Assembly: GCA_036015235.1 (NCBI GenBank)
Contig: CP107926.1
Location: 6,385,501-6,449,500 of the forward strand
Direction: 5' to 3'
DNA from: Streptomyces sp. NBC_00433
Lineage (GTDB): Bacteria; Actinomycetota; Actinomycetes; Streptomycetales; Streptomycetaceae
Length of the DNA stretch: 64,000 nucleotides
A program made the position numbers and the translations under genes. Positions within the stretch are counted from its first letter, which is position 1, and each line of letters opens with the position of its first letter. A model generated the notes under the pieces. It ran no database searches, was not told where the DNA came from, and saw only the letters and a program-made list of their open reading frames with translations. Shown piece after piece: positions 42,332 through 50,220 of the stretch.

Positions 42332-45010
42332 TTACACCCACGTCCTGGGGCGGAAGCGGTTGGCGCGTTCCACCAGTTCGATCCTCGTACTGCCCTGCTG
42401 GGCGAGCCTTGCCAGGACCCGGTACGAGCGTTCGAGGCCGAACCGCAGGCCCCGCTCGGTCATGTCGGCGCCGAGCACGACCTGGGCGCCGGATGCCGAC
42501 GACGGTACGCCCGCGGGCGCCGCGGTGTGCTCCCCGACACGGCCGGCGAGCACCCAGTCCAGTGCGCTGCCCAGCACCTCGGTGGCCAACTGCTCGCGCC
42601 GGTCGGAGTCCAGGCCCTGCCGCTGCAGCGACTCGACCTGGAGTCCCGCGGCCCGCAGGTCGGTCAGCAGCGGCTCGTGCGGCGAACGGTCCCGCAGCCG
42701 GGCCCTGATGGCGGCGACCCGCGCGGCCGTGTAGTGGATGGACGACTCCGGCACCGACTCCAGCGCGGCGACCGCGCCCGCCCGGTCGCCGGACGCGAGC
42801 AGCACCCGGGCCAGGCCGAAGGCGGCGCTGACGTAGCTGTGGTCGCCGATCCACACCAGCCGGTAATATTCCGCGGCATTGTCCAGCTGGCGCAGCACCT
42901 CGGCGCACACGCCCAGCGCCAGCTTCGGCGCGGGCTCGCCGGGGAAGGCGTCGTAGACCGCGTCGAAGCTCAGCGCGGCCGTCTCGTGGTCGCCGGTGCA
43001 CAGCGCGACGAGGCCGCGGTGCCACACCACCCGCCAGTCCGCGTGGTCGTCGGGGTCGGCGAGCGAGCCGAGCACGTGCTGGGCGCCCTGGGCGTCGCCG
43101 AGTTCGAGCCGGGCGCGGACCTCGCGCAGCCGCCGCTCGACCGAGTCGACCGTCGCCGACTGCAGGGCGGTGACCATCTCGCCGGGGGCCGCGGCGGAAA
43201 GACCCGCCAGGAAGCCCGCGTTGGGGTCGCCGGGGTCGACGTGCGGCACGGGCAGCGCGAGGACGGCCGCGGTGGTGTCGAGCCGGGCGACCACCGGGAG
43301 CGGCGGCTGCCCCCACGACGGGGCGGCCGCCGCGGCCGGATAGCCGCCGGGGCCCGGAAGTTGCGCCGGCACCGCGCCGGCCGGCAGCCCGGGGCCCATT
43401 GCCGAGCCGGCTCCTATCGCCGAGCCTTGGCCTATTGCCGAGCCGTTCGGGCCCGCGCCGTTCGCCCCGCCTTGTGCGGCGGACTGCGCGCCGGCCTTGT
43501 CGCGGCGTCTGGCCGCCTTCTCCAGCGCCCGGTCGGCGCCGAGCGCCGAGGTGTCACCGGCCACCGCGCGGACCAGCTCGGTGTCCACCACCCGCAGTTC
43601 CGGGCCGAAAAGGGTGGACAGGGCGGGCCGCTGCACCCCGGTCTCCAGGGCGACGATCTCCCGCAGCACCCCGAGCAGCTGGTCGGACATCTCCTCGGCG
43701 GAGGCGAACCGCTTGCCGGGGTCGGGGTCGGTGGCCCGCACCAGCAGCCGGTAGAAGGACTCGTAGCGGGAGAAGACCTCGATGTTGCCCGGGTCGGGCA
43801 GGCTGTCGACGAAGACGTTCGTGTAGCCCTGGAAGTCGAAGGTCAGCACCGCGAGGGTGCGGGCGACGGTGTAGAGGTCGGAGGCGACCGACGGGCCGAC
43901 CTCGGCGACCTCGGGGGCCTGGTAGCCGACCGTGCCGTAGATCGCCGACTCGGTGTCGTCCATGCGGCGGACCGCGCCCATGTCGATGAGTTCGAGCCGG
44001 TCCTCGGTCTGGATCGCGTTGTCGACCTTGAAGTCGCAGTAGAGAAGGTTGCGGCTGTGCAGGTGGCCGAGCGCCTCCAGCGCCTCGATGGCGAAGGCGA
44101 TGGCCTGCGCGACCGGCAGCGGGGCACGCCTGCCCTCGGGGGTGCGGCGCTCGTTGGCGATCTCCTTGAGCGACTTGCCGCCGACGTAGGCCATCACGAT
44201 GTAGCCGTCGAGGGTGCCGGTGCGCTGGTCCAGGTGCTCGACGAAGTTGTAGATCCGGACGATGTTGGGGTGCTCGATCTCGGCCAGGAAGCGCCGCTCG
44301 GAGACCGCCGCGGCGAGCGCGTCCTCGTCGCCGGTGTCCAGCAGGCCCTTGAGCACCACCCAGCGGTCGGAGACCGCGCGGTCCACCGCCAGGTAGATCC
44401 AGCCGAGCCCGCCGTGCGCCAGGCAGCCCACCACGTGGTACTGCCCGTGCACCACGTCGCCGGGGCGCAGCTTGGGCGAGAAGGAGTACGGGTGCCCGCA
44501 CTTGGTGCAGAAGCCCTCGGTGCGCCCCGGGCGGTCGCCGCGGCTGCGGCCCACCGGCGCCCCGCAGTCGCCTTTGCTGCAGAAGCGTTTGCGCTCCGGC
44601 ACCTCGGGGTTGGCCAGCACCGCGGCGGCCGGGTCGGGCCGGGGCACGGTGGGGACGCTGACCAGGCCGGCGCCGAGTTTGCCGCGCCCGGTGCCCGACG
44701 AGCCGCTGCGGCTGCTGCGCACCGACACCGAGCGGCCGGTGGCGGACCCCGTCAGGGCCTGCGAGAGCCGGCCCGACACCGAGCGCCGCGAGGCCCGGGA
44801 GGACGACTTGGAGGACCGCGAGGAGGTGGAGGTGGACGTACGCCCCGAGTCGGCGCCCGGCGCGCGCGGCGGCTGCGCGGCGGACGGGCCGGGCACGGGC
44901 GGCGCGGCGGCGGCCGGCAGCGGCGCGAGGCCGCAGGTGTCGCAGTACAGGTCGCCGCCGCCCATGTCCTCCAAGGTCCCGCCGCAACCCGGCCGTTGGC
45001 ACTTGCTCAC
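42332..45010 (-). CDS. pknG: PknG-like Ser/Thr protein kinase
   Basis: An 892-residue protein with the PknG layout: zinc knuckles (CQRPGCGG at 4-11, CDTCG at about 23-27), a Ser/Arg-rich linker (about 55-110), a second ribbon (CSKGDCG, CTKCG), then a kinase domain and a TPR-like C-terminal domain (about 600-890). GCLAHGGLGWIYLAVD is the glycine loop almost as in mycobacterial PknG; VVLKGLL has the Lys, LLYCDFKVDNAI the catalytic Asp and LIDMGAV the Mg-binding Asp. Mycobacterial PknG phosphorylates GarA to control 2-oxoglutarate metabolism. Together with the upstream GlnH- and GlnX-like genes it fits an amino-acid-sensing kinase. Start ATG 45010. Confidence 0.9.
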   Translation of the reverse strand: MSKCQRPGCGGTLEDMGGGDLYCDTCGLAPLPAAAAPPVPGPSAAQPPRAPGADSGRTSTSTSSRSSKSSSRASRRSVSGRLSQALTGSATGRSVSVRSSRSGSSGTGRGKLGAGLVSVPTVPRPDPAAAVLANPEVPERKRFCSKGDCGAPVGRSRGDRPGRTEGFCTKCGHPYSFSPKLRPGDVVHGQYHVVGCLAHGGLGWIYLAVDRAVSDRWVVLKGLLDTGDEDALAAAVSERRFLAEIEHPNIVRIYNFVEHLDQRTGTLDGYIVMAYVGGKSLKEIANERRTPEGRRAPLPVAQAIAFAIEALEALGHLHSRNLLYCDFKVDNAIQTEDRLELIDMGAVRRMDDTESAIYGTVGYQAPEVAEVGPSVASDLYTVARTLAVLTFDFQGYTNVFVDSLPDPGNIEVFSRYESFYRLLVRATDPDPGKRFASAEEMSDQLLGVLREIVALETGVQRPALSTLFGPELRVVDTELVRAVAGDTSALGADRALEKAARRRDKAGAQSAAQGGANGAGPNGSAIGQGSAIGAGSAMGPGLPAGAVPAQLPGPGGYPAAAAAPSWGQPPLPVVARLDTTAAVLALPVPHVDPGDPNAGFLAGLSAAAPGEMVTALQSATVDSVERRLREVRARLELGDAQGAQHVLGSLADPDDHADWRVVWHRGLVALCTGDHETAALSFDAVYDAFPGEPAPKLALGVCAEVLRQLDNAAEYYRLVWIGDHSYVSAAFGLARVLLASGDRAGAVAALESVPESSIHYTAARVAAIRARLRDRSPHEPLLTDLRAAGLQVESLQRQGLDSDRREQLATEVLGSALDWVLAGRVGEHTAAPAGVPSSASGAQVVLGADMTERGLRFGLERSYRVLARLAQQGSTRIELVERANRFRPRTWV

Positions 45011-45124
45011 TGTGTCCCCCTCAGCCTTTCCCCTGGTGTGCCACCGCGGCCGGACCCGGGTCCGGCGCCGTCGCGCAGCCCCTCACGGCCCCGTCCCGAC
45101 CGGCAGGACCGGGTCCGTACCCGC

Positions 45125-45137
45125 TACGACGGTCGTA
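45125..45137. promoter_or_regulatory. Palindrome in the pknG upstream gap
   Basis: TACGAC-G-GTCGTA is a perfect 13-bp palindrome 115 bases upstream of pknG, in the 187-base gap that splits the cluster. It could be a regulator site at an internal promoter. Confidence 0.35.
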
Positions 45138-45197
45138 CCGTACGCGACGGTTGCGAATGCCGCGGGAACAGCGGGGGACACCCGCGCGCACCGCCGG

Positions 45198-46478
45198 TCA
45201 CCGCCGGTCCTGCGGCGGGTGCTGGGCGCCGCTCTCGGCCACCGCCTGCTGGTAGCGCTGCACGGTCCGCTCCGCCGCCGCCAGGTCGCAGGGCGCGCTC
45301 CACAGCAACCGCCGCGCCTGGTCGTAGCGTTCGATCAGCAGCGGGTCCTCGGCCATGCCGAGCCTGGCGACCTTCGCGCGGTAGGCGTCGAGCCGGCCGC
45401 GCAGCTCGGCGCGCACCGCCAGCGGGGCGGTCACCGCCGTCAGCGACTCCCTGGCCCGCAGCAACTCGTCGTCGGCGTGCTCCTCCAGGCTGTCGAGCAG
45501 CGGCGAGAGCCGGTGCCACTGCGCGGACCTGGTGAATTCCTCGGCCATCGCGAGCCGTTCGTGCAGGACGGACGCAGGGCCGCTGACGGCGGGCACATCG
45601 GAGGCGAGGATCTTCGAGAGCACCTCCACACGGGCGCTGCGCGCCTCGGTCAGGGTGCGGTCCGCGCGGGACAGCACATCGCGCAGCCGCCCGAGCCGGT
45701 GCTTCGCGTCGTCCCTGACGTGCATCACCGCCTCGACCTCGCGGCGGATGCCGTCCAGCTGCCGGCCGGCCTGCTCGTAGCGCGAGGTGTCGGGGCGGCC
45801 GGGTGTGGGCCTGGCCCGCCAGAAGGCCAGCGGATCGGACACGCTCTGCGCGCGCAGCTCGGTCAGCTCCGCGACCAGCGCCTCCAGTTCGTCGCCCGAC
45901 GGGTGCGCCCCCGGGCGCACCCCCACCGAGTCGGCGAGCGAGCGCACCCGCTGCGTCTCGGCGGCCAGCAGGTCGATCCTGGCGGGCAGCGCCGACCATA
46001 CGGAGTCGGCGGCGGCGACCGTCTCCATCGCCTGCTCGTACCAGCTGTTCATCCGGGCGAGCAGCTGCTCCAGGGTGAACCGCTCGGTCAGCCGGGCGGG
46101 TCCGGTCAGCGAGCGGGCGGCGTCGGGGACGGCCGCGCCGGTCACGCTGACGCCCGCGCCGCGCAGCAGCTCGGTGAGCTGCCGCAGCTCGGTCTGGGTC
46201 GGCCAGCGGCGGCGGGAGCGGATCTCCCGGGCGGTGGTCAGGGCGTCGGTGTACGCCTCGAAGTGCGTCCACAGCGCGGTGATCGCCGCGTCGGTCTGCG
46301 CCCAGCGCTCCTTGGTGACGCCGGTCAGCTCGGCGCCTTCGAGGAGCCGGCGGCCCGAATGGTCCTGGAGGGAGAGCAGCGAGGACTCGATCGCCTCGTA
46401 CTCGGTGGCGAGCCGTGCCAGGGCACGGTCGACGTCCTCGCGTCCCATCACCGGCCCGGATGGTCCAGCGACCGCCAT
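45198..46478 (-). CDS. Predicted all-helical protein in the pknG cluster
   Basis: A 426-residue protein made of long, charged, helical segments, e.g. RLATEYEAIESSLLSLQDHS, ELRQLTELLRGAGVSV and RRLRDVLSRADRTLTEARSA-type stretches, with no Cys motifs and no membrane segment; a long coiled coil is likely. I do not recognise a named family. It sits between the GlnH-like and PknG-like genes in the same direction, so it may link sensor and kinase. ATG 46478 with GAGAGGG upstream is chosen over the longer frame from 46496. Confidence 0.65.
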   Translation of the reverse strand: MAVAGPSGPVMGREDVDRALARLATEYEAIESSLLSLQDHSGRRLLEGAELTGVTKERWAQTDAAITALWTHFEAYTDALTTAREIRSRRRWPTQTELRQLTELLRGAGVSVTGAAVPDAARSLTGPARLTERFTLEQLLARMNSWYEQAMETVAAADSVWSALPARIDLLAAETQRVRSLADSVGVRPGAHPSGDELEALVAELTELRAQSVSDPLAFWRARPTPGRPDTSRYEQAGRQLDGIRREVEAVMHVRDDAKHRLGRLRDVLSRADRTLTEARSARVEVLSKILASDVPAVSGPASVLHERLAMAEEFTRSAQWHRLSPLLDSLEEHADDELLRARESLTAVTAPLAVRAELRGRLDAYRAKVARLGMAEDPLLIERYDQARRLLWSAPCDLAAAERTVQRYQQAVAESGAQHPPQDRR

Positions 46479-46508
46479 CACGCCCTCTCTTCCCACCAGA
46501 CCCCTGCC

Positions 46509-47525
46509 CTATTTGTACAACGGCGTGGGCGGCTTGATGCCCGGCAGGTCGTCCTCCAGCCAGTGGTGGTACGAGGCCTGCCACGAACCGTCGGCACGAT
46601 AGGCGTTGAGCACCTTGTTGACCCGCCGCACCAGGTCGGTGTCGGTCAGTTTCATGGCCACACCGTACGGCTCGTCGGTGACGGTCTTCCCCACCAGGTG
46701 CACCGTCGGGTCCTGGGCGGCCTGTCCCGCACCGAGCGCGTTGTCGGTGAAGACCGCGTCGGCCAGGTGGAGTTGGAGCCGCACCAGGCAGTCGAGCTGG
46801 TTGGCGACGAGCATCACCTTGGCGCCGTGGTCGTCGCTCTGCAGTTTCTTCTCACCCGTCGAACCCGTCGCGGTGCAGACGGTCCTGCCCTTGAGGGAGT
46901 CGTCGAAGCCGGTGATCGAGGAGTTGTCCGAGGTCAGGATCTGCTGGCCGGCGGTGAAGTAGGCGGTGGAGAAGGCGACGTCCTTGATCCGCTCGCAGTT
47001 GATCGTCATCGTGCGGACCACCATGTCGACCGTGCCGGCCTTGATGTCCTTGATCCGGTCCGCGGTGGGCACCGTCAGGTACTGCACCGCGTTCTCGTCG
47101 CCCAGGATGTCCTTGGCTATGGCCTTGACGAGGTCGATGTCGAAGCCGGCGAGGTCGCCGGTGGCCGGGTCGCGGAAGCCCCACAGGTAGCTGTTCTGGT
47201 CGACGCCGACCTTCAGCTTGCCGTATTCCCTGATCCGGGCCACCGCGGCGCCCGAGGTGCTGCCCTGGTAGGGGTCGAGGCTGCGCTCGGGCTGCGAGCA
47301 GGTGTCCGAGTCGTCCTGCACCGCCGCGTACTGGGCCCTGGCCACCTGGCCGGGGCGCCCCGCGGACACGGGCGCCGGGTCGTCCCGCAGCGGGACGAGT
47401 GCGCCGAGGAGGGCCAGTGCGCAGGCCGCCGCCATCCCTGCGACTCCGCCCCAGCCGCGCCGATGTCCGCCCACCGTCCGTCTCCTTCCCGCTCCCGCCG
47501 CGTCCGTACGCGGTGTCTCCGGCAT
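46509..47525 (-). CDS. glnH: Glutamate/glutamine-binding protein, GlnH-like
   Basis: A 338-residue extracellular solute-binding protein of family 3. A membrane anchor or signal segment (residues 30-48, GMAAACALALLGALVPL) is followed by the mature part: LKVGVDQNSYLWGFRDP, DLAGFDIDLVKAIAKDILG (the ligand-domain start), AGTVDMVVRTMTIN, GRTVCTATGSTG and GVAMKLTDTDLV. There is no lipobox Cys, so it stays tethered by the uncleaved helix or is secreted. In mycobacteria, GlnH binds Asp/Glu and signals through GlnX to PknG; here the same three genes are in one cluster. It starts five bases after the GlnX-like gene. Confidence 0.88.
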   Translation of the reverse strand: MPETPRTDAAGAGRRRTVGGHRRGWGGVAGMAAACALALLGALVPLRDDPAPVSAGRPGQVARAQYAAVQDDSDTCSQPERSLDPYQGSTSGAAVARIREYGKLKVGVDQNSYLWGFRDPATGDLAGFDIDLVKAIAKDILGDENAVQYLTVPTADRIKDIKAGTVDMVVRTMTINCERIKDVAFSTAYFTAGQQILTSDNSSITGFDDSLKGRTVCTATGSTGEKKLQSDDHGAKVMLVANQLDCLVRLQLHLADAVFTDNALGAGQAAQDPTVHLVGKTVTDEPYGVAMKLTDTDLVRRVNKVLNAYRADGSWQASYHHWLEDDLPGIKPPTPLYK

Positions 47526-47530
47526 CCCGG

Positions 47531-48982
47531 TCACCGGTATTCCGACAGCCGGCGGCCGATGCCGAGCAGCGCGCCCGCCGCGGCGATCACCGCGAGGGCC
47601 GCCGCGCCGTACGGCAGCAGCGTCAGGGCGCCGCGGCCGCTGTCCGCGGCGGCCTTGAACTCGTCCTGTTCGTGCGCGACCGCCTTCTGCAGGTTCGCGT
47701 CGACCGCGTCGAAGCAGGAGCCGGTCGTCTGGTCCACCGTCTTGCCGCTGCTGTCCTTGCCGCCGATGACCTTGGCGACGGCCGTGGTGTAGTCCCCGTC
47801 CTTGTCGCTCTTGCGCTCGGCGGTGTGCCGGGCCCGCCAGGTCTGCACGCCGGTGATCGCCGCGTTGACGGGATCGCTGCCCGCCGAGTCGTCCGCCAGT
47901 TGCAGCGCCTCGGCCAGCTCGCCGCCCACGCCCTTGGGGTCCTTGCCGGCGAGCAGGCTCATGCCGGTGGTGAAGTTGGTCTCGTAGTCGTCGCCGGAAC
48001 CGCGGGCCACCAGGGTCAGGTTCTCGTCGCCGCGGGCCTGCAGGACGCTGATCCGCGCGTTGTTGAGCACCTGCATCGAGCGGGCGCCGTGCGCGGCGGA
48101 GTTCTCCAGCTCCGCGCGTGCCACGGTGTGCCCGGCGACGAGCCACAGCAGCACCACCGCGGATGCGGCACTGGCCGCCAGCATGCCCTGGTTGAACACC
48201 CGGTTGGTCCGCCGGTAATGGCGGCGCTGCGCCCACAACAGGGCGCCGAGCGCGACCACGCCCAGCCCCCAGGACACGTAGGGCAGTGCCTTGGCGTGGA
48301 CGTAGTCGCGGCCGAGGCGGTCGTTCTCGATCTGGTAGAGCCGGTCGGCCGAGGCCAGCAGGCCGCCGGGCATGCGCATCTGGCTGTTGGCATAGCGCAG
48401 GTAGGCGCCGCCGACCGGCAGGCCCTGCCGGTTGTTGGTCTGTGCGGCGGTCACCAGCTCGACGTACTTGGGCAGCTGCCAGTTGAGCGCGGATATCTGC
48501 GCGCGGGCCTGCGGGGAGCCCTCGCTGTTGGCCGCGGCCTCGGTGATCAGCTTGGAGGCGTGGGTGATGTCCTTCTCGTAGCGGTCCGAGACATCCTTGG
48601 GCTGCTCGCCGCCGACCAGGAAGCCGCCGGTGACGGTGGCGTCCGCGTCGGCGAGCGAGCGGTAGATCTCCGCGGCCGTCGCGCTGAGCGGGGCGCTGTG
48701 CTTGACGACGTTGTCCGCCGCGGTGGAACGGTCGGTGACCTGCAACGCGGTGGTCGCGCCGAAGGCCACCACCAGCACCGCGAGCGCGGCGCCGATGATC
48801 CGCAGCCGGCCGGGCTCGGTGGTGGCCGCGGCCCGCAGCCGGGCGGCCGACTCCGCCCAGGCACGCCGCCGGCCCGGTCCCGGAGCGCCCGGCGGTGGCG
48901 CGGGCACGGTGCCGCGCGGAGCGGGCACTCCCGCTCCGATGCGCACGTCAGGGCCCGCGCTCCCGGTCGGCGTGTGCGTCAC
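47531..48982 (-). CDS. glnX: GlnX-like membrane sensor protein
   Basis: A 483-residue membrane protein. TM segments: about 62-80 (LRIIGAALAVLVVAFGATTAL), about 236-255 (LPYVSWGLGVVALGALLWA), about 267-290 (AASAASAVVLLWLVAGHTVA), and the last 30 residues (LTLLPYGAAALAVIAAAGALLGIG). Between TM1 and TM2 and between TM3 and TM4 are outer, helix-rich sensor regions. This is the layout of GlnX, which transmits the GlnH signal to PknG in mycobacteria; the neighbouring glnH and pknG support it. The frame starts 14 codons upstream, but GTG 48982 directly follows GGGGGAGGG, so I start there. It is the first gene of the cluster. Confidence 0.75.
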   Translation of the reverse strand: MTHTPTGSAGPDVRIGAGVPAPRGTVPAPPPGAPGPGRRRAWAESAARLRAAATTEPGRLRIIGAALAVLVVAFGATTALQVTDRSTAADNVVKHSAPLSATAAEIYRSLADADATVTGGFLVGGEQPKDVSDRYEKDITHASKLITEAAANSEGSPQARAQISALNWQLPKYVELVTAAQTNNRQGLPVGGAYLRYANSQMRMPGGLLASADRLYQIENDRLGRDYVHAKALPYVSWGLGVVALGALLWAQRRHYRRTNRVFNQGMLAASAASAVVLLWLVAGHTVARAELENSAAHGARSMQVLNNARISVLQARGDENLTLVARGSGDDYETNFTTGMSLLAGKDPKGVGGELAEALQLADDSAGSDPVNAAITGVQTWRARHTAERKSDKDGDYTTAVAKVIGGKDSSGKTVDQTTGSCFDAVDANLQKAVAHEQDEFKAAADSGRGALTLLPYGAAALAVIAAAGALLGIGRRLSEYR

Positions 48983-49170
48983 ATACCCTCCCCCGGGTCC
49001 GACTTGCCGCCATGCGGAAGTCACGCTTGTCAGGCAGCAGTATGGCCGCAGCCGAGGCCATACCTCCAGCGGGCGTGTGATCTTGACCGGTCACCACCCG
49101 CCTCCGACTGGTCACACGCCCCCCGCGCGGGTTCGGTTCCGCCGCGGCCCCGATCGCTCCTGACGACGGC

Positions 49171-50220
49171 TCAGCCGTAGTGCGCCCGCAGTGTGGCGTG
49201 CGCCTGCGGCGGCGCCGCCAGCTGGTCGAGGCCCAGCAGGGCCGCGCCCAGCACCGGCGGCGCGGTCACCACCTTGGTCCGCGCCTTGGGGGCGCGGGCG
49301 GTGAGCCGCTCGGCGAGAGTGTCCATCAGATACGGGTTGCGGGCGGCCATCACCCCGCCGCCGAGCACCACGTCCGCCTCCTCGCCGAGCAGGTCGAGGC
49401 GGCCGAGCGCCACCACGGCGAGCGCCGCGATCTCCTCGGCCTGCCGCGCCAGGATCGTCCTCGCCACCGGGTCGCCGGCGTCCGAGGTCGCGAAGAGCAC
49501 CGGCGTCAGCTCGTACTTCCGCTCGGCCGGCAGCACCTCCAGGTGCAGCGCCTCGATCAGCGCGTACATCGACCCGAGGCCGAAGTGCGCGGGCAGCGTA
49601 CGGGCCAGGTCGGTCGGTTCGCCGCGGCCGTCCTCGGCCCTGGCGGCGTACCACAGCGCCTCGTCGGCCAGTCCGGAACCGCCGCCCCAGTCACCGGATA
49701 TCTTGCCGATCGCCGGGAACCTGGCGGTGCGTCCGTCCGGCAGCATGCCGACGCAGTTGATGCCCGCGCCGCACACCACCGCCACACCGCGCGGCTCGTC
49801 GACGCCGGCCCGCAGGATCGCGAAGGTGTCGTTGGCGACCCGGGTGGTGTGCGCCCAGCCGCGGGCGTGCACGGCCGCCTCCAGGCGCTGCTCCTCGACG
49901 GGCAGGTCGGCGTTGGCCAGGCACGCCGAGGTGTACGCGGCCAGCGGCCGTCCGCCGCCCGCGCCCTCCCGGGTGTCGAGCCCGGCGTCCGCCGCCGCCC
50001 GTGCCACGATCTCGGCCACCGCGGCGACGGCGGGGCCGACACCGACCACGGGCGGCTGGAAGCCGCCGCCGCGGGCGGCGCCGAGCACCCGCCCGTCGGC
50101 GGCCACGAGCGCCACGTCGGTCTTGCTGTTGCCCGCGTCGATGGCGAGCACGCCGCCGGGGACGAGCGGCGGCTGGGGGGCCCTCCCAGGCCGAAGGCTC
50201 TGGGGGGTGTTCAGGCCCAC
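49171..50220 (-). CDS. csnK: Sugar kinase CsnK-like (BadF/BcrA ATPase family, NagK-like)
   Basis: A 349-residue kinase of the BadF/BadG/BcrA/BcrD ATPase (ASKHA) family that includes N-acetylglucosamine kinases. Phosphate-1 motif LAIDAGNSKTDVALV (about residues 25-39), the ADGRVLG segment, VANDTFAILRAG (about 118) and CGAGINCVGM and GKISGDWGGGSGL (about 133-165), then LGGGVMAARNPYL near 300. It should phosphorylate glucosamine or a related sugar after uptake. GTG 50220 has GGGAG eight bases upstream and overlaps the csnH stop by ten bases. The first 20 codons contain a hairpin-like repeat. It is the last gene of the csnR-K operon. Confidence 0.8.
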   Translation of the reverse strand: MGLNTPQSLRPGRAPQPPLVPGGVLAIDAGNSKTDVALVAADGRVLGAARGGGFQPPVVGVGPAVAAVAEIVARAAADAGLDTREGAGGGRPLAAYTSACLANADLPVEEQRLEAAVHARGWAHTTRVANDTFAILRAGVDEPRGVAVVCGAGINCVGMLPDGRTARFPAIGKISGDWGGGSGLADEALWYAARAEDGRGEPTDLARTLPAHFGLGSMYALIEALHLEVLPAERKYELTPVLFATSDAGDPVARTILARQAEEIAALAVVALGRLDLLGEEADVVLGGGVMAARNPYLMDTLAERLTARAPKARTKVVTAPPVLGAALLGLDQLAAPPQAHATLRAHYG

